From: Janthinobacterium tructae
Lineage (GTDB): Bacteria > Pseudomonadota > Gammaproteobacteria > Burkholderiales > Burkholderiaceae_D
Direction of reading: 5' to 3'
Assembly (NCBI RefSeq): GCF_006517255.1
Contig: NZ_CP041185.1
Coordinates: 4,278,001-4,342,000, forward strand
Length of the DNA: 64,000 nucleotides
Each line of letters starts with the position of its first letter. The first letter of the stretch is position 1. The translations under genes and the position numbers were made by a program. Positions 31,139 through 39,764 of the stretch are shown here, one piece after another. Under the pieces are notes generated by a model that saw nothing but the letters and a program-made list of their open reading frames with translations, was not told the origin of the DNA and made no database searches.

Positions 31139-32865
31139 GTGACAACAAGAACAAGCGTCCCTTGCGTTCGCAAGCGTGGTTTGGCGGCGACGACAAGGAC
31201 AGTTTTATTCACCGCAGCTGGATGAAGAACCAGGGCTATCCCGGTGACGCCTTCGATGGCCGTCCCGTCATCGGCATCTGCAATACCTGGTCCGAGCTGA
31301 CGCCTTGCAATGGCCATTTCCGCGACCTGGCCGAGATGGTCAAGCGCGGCGTGCTCGAAGCGGGCGGCTTTCCCGTCGAATTTCCCGTCATGTCGCTGGG
31401 CGAGACGAATCTGCGGCCGACGGCCATGCTGTTCCGTAACCTGGCCAGCATGGATGTCGAGGAATCGATCCGCGCCAACCCGATCGATGGCGTGGTGCTG
31501 CTGACGGGCTGCGACAAGACCACCCCGGCGCTGCTGATGGGCGCGGCCAGCGTGGACTTGCCCACCATCGTGCTGTCGGGCGGCCCCATGCTGAACGGGA
31601 ATTACCGCGGCAAACCGATCGGCTCGGGCACCGATGTGTGGAAGTTTTCCGAAGATGTGCGCGCCGGGCGCATGAGCTCAAACGAATTCAAGCAGGCCGA
31701 AGCGTGCATGTCGCGCTCCGCCGGCCACTGCATGACCATGGGCACGGCTTCCACCATGGCCAGCATGGTCGAGGCGCTGGGCGTGACCTTGCCCGGCAAC
31801 GCCGCCATTCCCGCCGTCGATGCGCGCCGCAAGCTGCAGGCGCAACTGACGGGCCGGCGCATCGTCGACATGGTGCATGAAGACCTGAAACTGTCGCAGA
31901 TCCTCACGCGCGACGCATTTGAAAACGCCATCATGGTCAACGGCGCCATCGGCGGCTCGACCAATGCCGTGATCCACCTGCTGGCAATCGCCGGGCGCAT
32001 CGGCGTGGACATGCGCCTGGCCGACTGGGATCGCCTGGGCCGCGACATTCCCTGCCTGCTGAACCTGATGCCGTCGGGCCAGTACCTGATGGAGGATTTT
32101 TACTATGCGGGCGGCCTGCCCGTGATCATCCGCGACCTGCTGGGCAAATTGCATGGCGAAGCGCTCACCGTCACGGGTGCCAGCATGGCCGTCAACGTGG
32201 CCGAAGCGGAAAATTTCAATCCCGAGGTGATCACGCCGCTGGCGCAACCATTCAAGGACGAGGGCGGCATCGCCGTCCTGCAGGGCAACCTGGCCCCGCG
32301 CGGCGCCGTCATCAAGCCTTCGGCCGCTTCGCCGCAGCTGATGCAGCACCGTGGCCGTGCCGTCGTCTTCAACAGTATCGAGCACTATAAAAAAAGAATC
32401 GACGATCCCGCGCTTGATATCGATGCCAGTTGCGTGATGGTGCTGCAAAATTGCGGCCCGCAGGGCTATCCTGGCATGGCGGAAGTGGGCAATATGGGGC
32501 TGCCGAAAAAACTGCTGGAGCAGGGCGTGCGCGACATGGTGCGCATCTCGGATGCGCGCATGAGCGGCACGGCCTACGGCACGGTGGTGCTGCACGTGGC
32601 GCCGGAGGCGGCCGTGGGCGGGCCGCTGGCACTGGTGCGCGATGGCGACATGATTGAACTCGACGTGGCGGGACGGCGCTTGCACCTGGATGTCGACGAG
32701 GCCGAGCTGGCACGCCGGCGCGCAGAGTGGCGCGCACCCGAGCCGGCCATGAAGGGCGGCTACCAGTCCATGTACATCAGGCACGTGACGCAGGCCGACG
32801 AAGGCGCGGACCTGGACTTCCTCGTCGGTTGCCGTGGCTCGGCAGTACCACGCGAATCTCACTGA
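31135..32865 (+). CDS. L-arabinonate/D-galactonate dehydratase, IlvD/Edd family
   Basis: A 576-residue [2Fe-2S] dehydratase paralogous to the xylD product. Cluster cysteines are C58 (LTPCNGH), C126 (LTGCDKTTP) and C199 (GHCMTMG); the catalytic-serine loop is MSGTAYGT. Size and N-terminus (RSQAWFGGDDKDSFIHRSWM) fit the L-arabinonate dehydratase branch. Because L-arabinonate and D-galactonate share C2-C4 configuration, and because dgoK and an aldolase flank it, it may serve both sugars. Exact substrate is inference. Confidence 0.87.
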   Translation: MSDNKNKRPLRSQAWFGGDDKDSFIHRSWMKNQGYPGDAFDGRPVIGICNTWSELTPCNGHFRDLAEMVKRGVLEAGGFPVEFPVMSLGETNLRPTAMLFRNLASMDVEESIRANPIDGVVLLTGCDKTTPALLMGAASVDLPTIVLSGGPMLNGNYRGKPIGSGTDVWKFSEDVRAGRMSSNEFKQAEACMSRSAGHCMTMGTASTMASMVEALGVTLPGNAAIPAVDARRKLQAQLTGRRIVDMVHEDLKLSQILTRDAFENAIMVNGAIGGSTNAVIHLLAIAGRIGVDMRLADWDRLGRDIPCLLNLMPSGQYLMEDFYYAGGLPVIIRDLLGKLHGEALTVTGASMAVNVAEAENFNPEVITPLAQPFKDEGGIAVLQGNLAPRGAVIKPSAASPQLMQHRGRAVVFNSIEHYKKRIDDPALDIDASCVMVLQNCGPQGYPGMAEVGNMGLPKKLLEQGVRDMVRISDARMSGTAYGTVVLHVAPEAAVGGPLALVRDGDMIELDVAGRRLHLDVDEAELARRRAEWRAPEPAMKGGYQSMYIRHVTQADEGADLDFLVGCRGSAVPRESH

Positions 32866-32879
32866 AAGAAGGAACAGAC

Positions 32880-33773
32880 ATGGGAACACGGGCCCAATTA
32901 CTGGTCGATGCGCAGAATTTCCTGGGCGAGGGCGTGCGCTGGTGCGAACGCAGCGGCCGCGTTTTCTGGACGAATATCGAAGGCTGCCAGCTGCATGCGC
33001 TGGTGCTGGCGACGGGCGAACGCCAGAGCTGGGCCATGCCCGAGCGCCTGGCCTGCTTTGCGCTGACGCACAGCGACGACGTGCTGCTGTTGGGACTGGC
33101 CTCGCGCCTGGCGTGGTTTGACGCGCGTAGCGGGGCCGTCACGCCCTTGCACACGGTGGAGGGCGACTTGCCCATGACGCGCCTGAACGATGGCCGCTGC
33201 GACCGCCAGGGGCGCTTTGTCTTTGGCACGCTCGATGAGCGCCCCTGCCGCGATGCGATCGCCAGCTTTTACCGCCTCAACCTGGACTTGAGCCTGGAGC
33301 GCCTGCCGCTGCCGCCCATCGCCATCTCGAACAGTATCTGCTTCAGCATCGATGGCACGGCCATGTATTTTTGCGATTCGATGAAGAAGGCGATCTACCG
33401 CTGGGACGATTACCTGGGGGGCGACGCCAGCCGGGTGCGCGTGTTTGCCGTGCTCGATCCCGGCCCCGGCGCCGCCGACGGCGCGACCATCGATGCGCAC
33501 GACCACTTGTGGAGCGCGCAATGGGGCGCGGGACGCGTATTGCGCTTCGCGCCGGATGGCGGCGTCGAGCGCGCGATCACCTTGCCCGTCTCGCAGCCCA
33601 GCTGCGTGAGCCTGGGTGGGCCGCACTACGACGAATTGTTCGTCACCACCGCTCAGGAGAGTTTGACACCGGCCCAGCTGGCGGGCGAACCGCTGGCCGG
33701 GGGATTGTTTCATGCGCGCCAGGTGGACGTGCGCGGTTTGCCGGAAGTGCGCTTTGGCGCCCTGCCGGCCTGA
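32880..33773 (+). CDS. SMP-30/gluconolactonase-family sugar lactonase
   Basis: A 297-residue six-bladed propeller of the SMP-30/regucalcin family. Metal-site residues are visible in FLGEGVRW (Glu), LNDGRCDRQGRFVFGT (Asn/Asp), ISNSICFSIDG (Asn) and AADGATIDAHDHLW (Asp). It should hydrolyse the aldonolactone made by the sugar dehydrogenase to arabinonate, galactonate or xylonate. GAAGGA precedes the ATG at 32880. Confidence 0.9.
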   Translation: MGTRAQLLVDAQNFLGEGVRWCERSGRVFWTNIEGCQLHALVLATGERQSWAMPERLACFALTHSDDVLLLGLASRLAWFDARSGAVTPLHTVEGDLPMTRLNDGRCDRQGRFVFGTLDERPCRDAIASFYRLNLDLSLERLPLPPIAISNSICFSIDGTAMYFCDSMKKAIYRWDDYLGGDASRVRVFAVLDPGPGAADGATIDAHDHLWSAQWGAGRVLRFAPDGGVERAITLPVSQPSCVSLGGPHYDELFVTTAQESLTPAQLAGEPLAGGLFHARQVDVRGLPEVRFGALPA

Positions 33774-33786
33774 CAGGAGAGAGCAT

Positions 33787-34440
33787 ATGCAAAAACATAC
33801 GATTTTCGAGGGTATCCTTGCTCGGGGCATGGTCGGCATCGTGCGCGCCGGCTCGCCCGATGCGGCGCTGCAGATCGCCGAGGCGTGCATCGCCGGCGGC
33901 ATCACGGCGCTGGAAGTGGCCTTCACCACGCCCGATACCCTGGGCGTACTGCGCACCCTGCGCGAACGCCATGGAGACGACGTGCTGCTGGGCGCGGGTA
34001 CGGTGCTCGATACGGAGACGGCGCGCGCCGCCATCCTGGCCGGCGCCCAGTTCATCATTTCGCCCGGCGTGAACGTGGAAACGATCGCGCTGTGCCAGCG
34101 CTACCAGGTGCTGGCCATGCCGGGCGCGATGACGCCGACGGAGATCGTCACGGCCCTGCAGGCGGGCGCCGACATCGTCAAGGTCTTCCCCGCCGAGATG
34201 TTCGGCCCCGCCTACATCAAGGCCCTGCGCGCCCCCTTGCCGCAAGCGCCGTTGATGCCGACGGGCGGCGTGACGGTGGAGAACTTGCATGCATGGTTTG
34301 CCAGCGGCGCCGTGGCCGTGGGCATCGGCGGCAGCCTGAGTGGCCCGGGCGCCACGGGAGATTACGCGGCCGTGACGGCGCGTGCGCAGGCGTTCGTGGC
34401 GAAGATGGCGGCCGTGCGTTCTCAGAGTAAAAAACCGTAG
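33787..34440 (+). CDS. KDPG/KDPGal-family aldolase
   Basis: A 217-residue class-I aldolase of the Eda/DgoA family. GITALEVAFTTPD, the LGAGTVLD strand, FIISPGVN, and the Schiff-base lysine in ADIVKVFPAE are all visible. It would split 2-keto-3-deoxy-6-phosphogalactonate from DgoK into pyruvate and glyceraldehyde-3-phosphate. AGGAGAG lies before the ATG. The final codons and the TAG stop (34438-34440) lie inside a dispersed repeat, so the extreme C-terminus (KKP) is repeat-derived. Confidence 0.9.
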   Translation: MQKHTIFEGILARGMVGIVRAGSPDAALQIAEACIAGGITALEVAFTTPDTLGVLRTLRERHGDDVLLGAGTVLDTETARAAILAGAQFIISPGVNVETIALCQRYQVLAMPGAMTPTEIVTALQAGADIVKVFPAEMFGPAYIKALRAPLPQAPLMPTGGVTVENLHAWFASGAVAVGIGGSLSGPGATGDYAAVTARAQAFVAKMAAVRSQSKKP

Positions 34441-34532
34441 CGAGCGGCAGTGAGTTGTGGCTGAGAAGCGGAGCTGTGCGAATGCACAGTGAGCATCGGA
34501 GGCCGCAAATCGCGTCGCGCAGTAGGTTTTTT
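34429..34532. repeat. Dispersed A-tract/hairpin element, copy 3
   Basis: It is bounded by AAAAAACC (34429-34436) and GGTTTTTT (34525-34532), with CGTAGCGAGCGGCAG and the reverse of CTACTGCGCG just inside the ends. The central hairpin CTGTGC-GAAT-GCACAG (34474-34489) has a different sequence from the hairpin in copy 2 at the same place. It supplies the aldolase stop codon. Confidence 0.78.
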
Positions 34533-34577
34533 CTGCTACGCTAGGCGTGCAATGTCGCACGCCCAACTACAGAAACC

Positions 34578-35000
34578 ATGTCCAACATCGCCCGCATCTT
34601 GCAAGACAGCCGCATCATCGCCATCGTCGGCATGTCCGACAAGCCCGAACGCGCCAGCCATGAAGTGGCAGATTACCTGCTGCAGCATGGCTACCGCGTG
34701 TTGCCCGTCAATCCGGCCCTCGCCGGCAAGGAAGTGCTGGGCCAGCGCGCCTATGCCACCCTGACGCAGGCTGCCGCTGCCGTGGCGCCGGCGCGCATCG
34801 ACATCGTCGACTGCTTCCGCAAGTCCGAGGATATCCTGCCCATCGCCGAGGAAACCATCGCCGTCAAGGCAGGCTGCTTGTGGCTGCAGCTCGATATCAT
34901 CAACGAGCAGGCGGCGCAGCTGGCGCGGGCGGCTGGCCTGGACGTGGTGATGGACCACTGCACAAAAATTGAGCACCGCAAGCTGGCGGTGGCAGCATGA
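34578..35000 (+). CDS. CoA-binding domain protein (YccU-like)
   Basis: A 140-residue single Rossmann-fold CoA-binding domain. Motifs: IAIVGMSDKPERASHEVADYL (residues about 12-32, described by IVGMSDKP), VNPALAGKEVLG and a C-terminal VMDHCTKIEH. These small proteins bind CoA but their role is unclear. It overlaps the PPK2 gene by 4 nt, indicating co-translation. Confidence 0.85.
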   Translation: MSNIARILQDSRIIAIVGMSDKPERASHEVADYLLQHGYRVLPVNPALAGKEVLGQRAYATLTQAAAAVAPARIDIVDCFRKSEDILPIAEETIAVKAGCLWLQLDIINEQAAQLARAAGLDVVMDHCTKIEHRKLAVAA

Positions 35001-35839
35001 AGGCGCGCACGCAATTTCGCGCTGGCCAGGGCTTCGAGCTGAGCGAGGAATTCGCCGGCAAGCGCCTGCTGGGCGCCGCCACCAAGGCGGCCAACAAGAA
35101 GCTCACGCCTGCCCAGTGCAAGGCCCTGGACCGCGAGGAAACCGTGGCCCTGACGGCGCAGATCGCCGAGTGCCAGAGCATGCTGTATGCGCAGCACAAG
35201 AAAAAAGTGCTGCTGGTCCTGCAGGGCATGGATACCTCGGGCAAGGATGGCACTGTCAAGGCCATTTTCAGCAATATCAACCCGATGGGCATCCGCGCCG
35301 TGGCGTTCAAGGGCCCCACCGATATCGAACTGGCGCACGATTACCTGTGGCGCGTGCACCAGCACGTGCCCGTCAAGGGCGAGATCGCCATCTTCAACCG
35401 CAGCCACTACGAAGATGTGCTGATCACGCGCGTGCAGGACATGATCGACAAGGCCGAATGCCAGCGCCGCTACGCGCAGATCCGCGATTTCGAGCGCATG
35501 CTGAGCGAAACGGGCACCGTCATCCTGAAAGTCTTCCTGCATATCTCGAAGGACGAGCAACGTGGAAGGCTGCAGGAGCGGCTTGACGATCCCGACCGCC
35601 AGTGGAAGTTCGATCCCAACGATATCGCCCAGCGCAAGAAGTGGGATGGCTACCAGCGCGCCTATGAAACGGCGATCCGCGAGACCGATGCCGATCACGC
35701 GCCGTGGTACGTGGTGCCATCGAACTCCAAGACGCAGCGCAACCTGGTGGTCGCCTCGCTGCTGCTGGAAACGCTGCAGGGCATGAAGCTGGAGTACCCG
35801 GCGCCGGACCCGAAACTGTCGTCTTTCAAGGTCGAGTAG
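34997..35839 (+). CDS. Polyphosphate kinase 2 family nucleotide kinase
   Basis: A 280-residue PPK2 protein. Walker A GMDTSGKDG is at residues 77-85, and the Walker B/lid region FNRSHYEDVL at 133-142, with KVFLHISKDEQ following. PPK2 enzymes use polyphosphate to phosphorylate nucleoside mono- or diphosphates. The single-domain length near 280 with this lid fits the class that accepts AMP and/or ADP, but class assignment needs alignment. The start overlaps the CoA-binding gene. Confidence 0.9.
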   Translation: MKARTQFRAGQGFELSEEFAGKRLLGAATKAANKKLTPAQCKALDREETVALTAQIAECQSMLYAQHKKKVLLVLQGMDTSGKDGTVKAIFSNINPMGIRAVAFKGPTDIELAHDYLWRVHQHVPVKGEIAIFNRSHYEDVLITRVQDMIDKAECQRRYAQIRDFERMLSETGTVILKVFLHISKDEQRGRLQERLDDPDRQWKFDPNDIAQRKKWDGYQRAYETAIRETDADHAPWYVVPSNSKTQRNLVVASLLLETLQGMKLEYPAPDPKLSSFKVE

Positions 35840-35931
35840 AGGCGAGGGCAATTCAGCGCTGCGCCTGCGGAATCGGCCGCGCTGTGGCATAGTATCCCTC
35901 GTCGATAATTCAAACCAGACCGGAGATCCAT

Positions 35932-37386
35932 ATGCTGCAGTTGAAAGATCCTACCTTGTTGCGTCACCAGGCTTACGTGAATGGAGCCTGGGCGGATGCC
36001 GATGGTGGCCAGACGATTAATGTGAGCAATCCCGCCACCGGCGAGCATATCGGCACGGTGCCACTGATGGGTGCAGCCGAGACGCGCCGCGCCATCGAGG
36101 CGGCCAATGCCGCCTGGCCTGCCTGGCGCAAGAAGACGGCCAAGGAACGCGCGGCCGTGCTGCGCCGCTGGCATGACCTGATCCTGGAAAACGCCGACGA
36201 CCTGGCGCTGATCATGACCACCGAGCAGGGCAAGCCCTTGCCGGAAGCGAAGGGCGAAGTGCAGTTCGGCGCCTCGTTCATCGAGTGGTTTGCCGAAGAA
36301 GGCAAGCGCGTGGCGGGCGATACCCTGCAATCGCCGTGGCCGGACCGCCGCCTGGTCATCACCAAGGAGCCGATCGGCGTGTGCGCCGCCATCACGCCGT
36401 GGAACTTCCCCGCCGCCATGATCACGCGCAAAGTCGGCCCGGCCCTGGCCGCCGGCTGCCCGATGGTCTTGAAACCGGCCGAAGCGACGCCGTTTTCCGC
36501 GCTGGCGCTGGCCGTGCTGGCCGAGCGCGCGGGCGTGCCTGCGGGCGTGTTCAGCATCGTCACCGGTGCGCCGAAAGACATCGGCGGCGAAATGACCTCG
36601 AACCCCATCGTGCGCAAGCTGACGTTTACGGGCTCGACCCAGGTGGGCCGTTTGCTGGCCGAGCAATGCGCGCCGACGATCAAGAAACTCTCGCTGGAAC
36701 TGGGCGGCAATGCGCCATTCATCGTCTTCGACGACGCCGACCTGGATGCGGCCGTGGAAGGCGCCATCGCCTCGAAATACCGCAACGCGGGCCAGACTTG
36801 CGTGTGCGCCAACCGCCTGTACGTGCAGGACAGCGTGTATGACGCGTTCGCCGAAAAACTGGTGGCCGCCGTGGCCAAGCTGAAGGTGGGCAATGGCATC
36901 GAGGCGGGCGTCACGCAAGGCCCGCTGATTGACGCCAAGGCCGTGGCCAAGGTGGAAGAGCATGTGGCCGATGCATTGGCCAAGGGCGGTCGCCTGCTGG
37001 CCGGCGGCAAGCGCCATGCGCTGGGCAATGGCTTCTTCGAGCCGACCATCATCGCCGACGTGACGAACGACATGCGCGTGGCCACCGAAGAAACCTTCGG
37101 CCCGCTGGCGCCGCTGTTCCGCTTCAAGACCGATGATGAAGTCATCGCCCTCGCGAACAACACGGAATTCGGCCTGGCCGCCTACTTCTATTCGCGCGAC
37201 ATCGGCCGCATCTGGCGCGTGGCCGAAGGCCTGGAAACGGGCATGGTCGGCGTCAATACGGGCCTGATCTCGAACGAGATCGCGCCCTTCGGCGGCGTCA
37301 AGCAATCGGGCTTGGGCCGTGAAGGGTCGACCTATGGTATCGAAGATTATTTAGTCATCAAGTACATCTGCATGGGCGGTATCTAA
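35932..37386 (+). CDS. gabD: NADP-dependent succinate-semialdehyde dehydrogenase
   Basis: A 484-residue aldehyde dehydrogenase. The start MLQLKDPTLLRHQAYVNG is the GabD signature; TPWNFPAAMITRK, the glutamate of LELGGNAP and the nucleophile in NAGQTCVCANR are all present. It oxidises succinate semialdehyde and, as in related enzymes, might also oxidise the alpha-ketoglutarate semialdehyde produced by the nearby pentose pathway. That second role is inference. CCGGAGA precedes the ATG. It ends 6 bp from the convergent esterase gene. Confidence 0.92.
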   Translation: MLQLKDPTLLRHQAYVNGAWADADGGQTINVSNPATGEHIGTVPLMGAAETRRAIEAANAAWPAWRKKTAKERAAVLRRWHDLILENADDLALIMTTEQGKPLPEAKGEVQFGASFIEWFAEEGKRVAGDTLQSPWPDRRLVITKEPIGVCAAITPWNFPAAMITRKVGPALAAGCPMVLKPAEATPFSALALAVLAERAGVPAGVFSIVTGAPKDIGGEMTSNPIVRKLTFTGSTQVGRLLAEQCAPTIKKLSLELGGNAPFIVFDDADLDAAVEGAIASKYRNAGQTCVCANRLYVQDSVYDAFAEKLVAAVAKLKVGNGIEAGVTQGPLIDAKAVAKVEEHVADALAKGGRLLAGGKRHALGNGFFEPTIIADVTNDMRVATEETFGPLAPLFRFKTDDEVIALANNTEFGLAAYFYSRDIGRIWRVAEGLETGMVGVNTGLISNEIAPFGGVKQSGLGREGSTYGIEDYLVIKYICMGGI

Positions 37387-37392
37387 GGCAGC

Positions 37393-38517
37393 TTAACGTG
37401 AGCCGCGGCGCGCGGCAAGGCGGTCCAGCATGCCCTTGACCGCTTGCATCTGCGTGCCGCTCTTGCGGTAGAAATCCGGGTCGATCGGATTGATGCTGGT
37501 GTAGCCCCAGAAATCCCAGCAGCCTTTCGGGTTGTACGGGTAGACGGGGCTCGGTTCGGCTTGCGGATACAGCACGATGATCTTGTTGGCATCCGCCACC
37601 TGGTTGTAGCCGGTGCTGGTATAGAAGCGGTCGCCGATCGCCTGCGTCGTTTGCAAACAGCCGTGGAACACCACGTGCACGCGGCAGCTCTCGCTGTCGC
37701 AGGCTTTCGGGATGTAGGCGTAGCCCGTATTGTTCATGCTGGAGTACGCGCTCTGGATGAAGCTGCGCTGGTTGAATGCGATCAGCTTGCCCGTCAGGGT
37801 GGTCGACGACGGTTGCAGGTCCGGGTACAGGTGCTGCAGGATGTCGCGCGCCTGCACGAAGTCGCAGTCGTTGATGAAGGGGGACGCCGTCACGTCGCAG
37901 GCCTTGTCCTGGTTGTTGTCGGTGATGATGGCATGGCCCGCGCCGACCGTATCGACGAAGCGGATCTGCGCCGCCGGCGTGCCCGCCAGTTGATAGAATT
38001 TTCCCACCTGCTCCACCACCGGCCGCGTCACGGTCTGGTCTTTCGTTCCGCTGAACAGATATACGCGCTGGCGTTTCAGGTTGGCCGTGTCGTCGATGAG
38101 ACGGGCGCGCGCAAAATCGTTCGCCGCGCGCAGCAATTCGCTGGCCACGGGCGGCGCCACCTGTGCACTGCCCGGATTCATGCAGGTGGTCAGGGCATTT
38201 GTCAGGTAGGGAATGTAGGGAAAGCGGCCCGGCTGGCCCGAGCAGAAATACGGGCCGCCGGCGATGATGCCGGCGCCGGCCACCGTGGCCGAGTAGGCGA
38301 CGGCAAATTGCGCCGCCATGAAGCCGCCCGAGGACAGGCCCGATACGGTGGTCTGGCTCAGGTCAGCCTGGTAGGCGGGCAGGGCGGCGGCATCCTTGCT
38401 CGCGGCGGGCTTGACGGCTTTGGCGGCCGTGGCGGCGTGCGCGCCGCCAGGCGCCAGGATGAGCAGGCTGGCGGCCAGCAGGGTGGTGGTGAATGCGGTC
38501 AGGTGCGGGAAGGGCAT
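37393..38517 (-). CDS. Secreted PHB-depolymerase-like esterase
   Basis: A 374-residue alpha/beta hydrolase with a Sec signal peptide (MPFPHLTAF..., cleavage after about residue 28, GAHA|AT) and an Ala/Lys-rich linker. The nucleophile elbow is GLSSG (residues 60-64, Ser62), with GFMAAQ following. The C-terminal half has HVVFHGCLQT and the six-plus cysteines typical of exported depolymerase-family esterases. GGAG lies before the ATG at 38517; the longer frame is not signal-like. Substrate could be poly- or oligo-hydroxybutyrate. Confidence 0.85.
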   Translation of the reverse strand: MPFPHLTAFTTTLLAASLLILAPGGAHAATAAKAVKPAASKDAAALPAYQADLSQTTVSGLSSGGFMAAQFAVAYSATVAGAGIIAGGPYFCSGQPGRFPYIPYLTNALTTCMNPGSAQVAPPVASELLRAANDFARARLIDDTANLKRQRVYLFSGTKDQTVTRPVVEQVGKFYQLAGTPAAQIRFVDTVGAGHAIITDNNQDKACDVTASPFINDCDFVQARDILQHLYPDLQPSSTTLTGKLIAFNQRSFIQSAYSSMNNTGYAYIPKACDSESCRVHVVFHGCLQTTQAIGDRFYTSTGYNQVADANKIIVLYPQAEPSPVYPYNPKGCWDFWGYTSINPIDPDFYRKSGTQMQAVKGMLDRLAARRGSR

Positions 38518-38692
38518 GGTGACTCCACAAGGCAAGGGCAGGAAGGCCGAGCATAGGTAAAAAAACTGTGCGTTGGGCAAGTACTGCACTGTCGTTGATG
38601 TCGCTCAAGCTATCGCTGTTGTTGTGGCCCGCATGCGCGTGCGCGGCGTTTGACATAGAATGGTTTTTTTCCGTTCAACCATGGTGCCCCTC

Positions 38693-39286
38693 ATGTCCAA
38701 GACCCTTGCCCAGCTGTTTGCACTGACTACCCTTGCCGCCGGCGCCAGCCTGGCCATGCCGGCCCATGCCGCCGACACCGCACCAGCTGCCGCCGCGCCA
38801 GCGGCCTGTCCCGCCATCCTCAAGCAGACCTTCAACCGCCTGCAGGATGAAGCGCCGCAAAACCTGTGCCAGTACGCGGGCAAGGTCGTGCTGGTGGTGA
38901 ATACGGCCAGTTATTGTGGTTTTACCAATCAATATGAAGGTCTCGAAGCGCTGTACGCCAAGTACGGCAGCAAGGGCCTGGTGGTGCTGGGCTTTCCATC
39001 GAATGATTTCGGCAAGCAGGAGCCGGGCAACAGCAAGGAAATCGCCGATTTTTGCTATAACACCTATGGCGTGAAGTTCCCCATGTTCGCCAAATCGGTG
39101 GTTTCCGGTCCCTCGCCGAATCCGCTGTACGTGGACCTGATCAAGCAGACGGGCAAGACGCCGGCCTGGAATTTCCATAAATACCTGATCGATCGCCACG
39201 GTAAAGTGGTGGAAAGCTTCCCCAGCAAGGTGACGCCGGACGACAAGAAACTCGTTGGCGCGGTGGAAAAAGCGCTGGCGCTGTAA
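38693..39286 (+). CDS. Exported glutathione peroxidase
   Basis: A 197-residue thiol peroxidase of the GPx fold. A Sec signal (about residues 1-26, PAHA|AD) precedes the domain. The peroxidatic cysteine is C75 in NTASYCGFTNQY, with FPSNDFGKQEPG and the tryptophan-containing KTPAWNFHKYLIDRHG. It uses Cys, not selenocysteine, and probably removes peroxides in the periplasm. Starts at 38660 or 38681 would lengthen the signal; none has a clear Shine-Dalgarno. A strong terminator follows. Confidence 0.9.
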   Translation: MSKTLAQLFALTTLAAGASLAMPAHAADTAPAAAAPAACPAILKQTFNRLQDEAPQNLCQYAGKVVLVVNTASYCGFTNQYEGLEALYAKYGSKGLVVLGFPSNDFGKQEPGNSKEIADFCYNTYGVKFPMFAKSVVSGPSPNPLYVDLIKQTGKTPAWNFHKYLIDRHGKVVESFPSKVTPDDKKLVGAVEKALAL

Positions 39287-39300
39287 GTTGCCGACACACA

Positions 39301-39327
39301 AGCAGGCTTGATCGCCTGCTTTTTTTT
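39301..39327 (+). terminator. Intrinsic terminator after the glutathione peroxidase gene
   Basis: AGCAGGC (39301-39307) pairs with GCCTGCT (39314-39320) around a 6-nt loop, followed by seven to eight T (39320-39327). Confidence 0.93.
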
Positions 39328-39401
39328 AATGCTGCGCTTGTCGTCTTGGCATCATTGTCCTAAGCTGGTTGTTCGCGTTTGTCACAACAAAGGAGAACAT
39401 C

Positions 39402-39764
39402 ATGGCGTATGTCGATGGATTTGTGGTGCCCGTACCGAAAGCCAAGCTCGATGCCTACCTGGCCATGTCGCGTGCCTGCGGCGCCGTCTGGCGCGAATAT
39501 GGCGCGCAGGAATTTCGCGAATGCGTGGGCGACGATGTCAAGCCAGGCAAGCTGACCTCGTTCCCGCAGGCCGTGGACTTGCAGGATGGCGAAGTGGTGG
39601 TGTTTTCCTGGATCGTGTTCGAATCGCGCGCCAAACGCGATGAAATCAACGACAAGGTCATGCAAGACCCGCGCCTGGCCGAGATGATGGATCCGGCCAA
39701 GCTGCCGTTCGATGGCAAGCGGATGATATACGGCGGCTACGAGATGCAAGTTGACATCAAGTAA
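39402..39764 (+). CDS. DUF1428 family protein
   Basis: A 120-residue soluble protein starting MAYVDGFVVPVPKAKLDAY, the characteristic DUF1428 N-terminus, with the family's FSWIVFESRAKRDEIN and FDGKRMIYGGYE segments. It has a ferredoxin-like/dimeric alpha-beta barrel fold and no known activity. AGGAG lies 6 nt before the ATG. Its 3' end overlaps the convergent pabBC gene by 8 bp. Confidence 0.9.
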   Translation: MAYVDGFVVPVPKAKLDAYLAMSRACGAVWREYGAQEFRECVGDDVKPGKLTSFPQAVDLQDGEVVVFSWIVFESRAKRDEINDKVMQDPRLAEMMDPAKLPFDGKRMIYGGYEMQVDIK

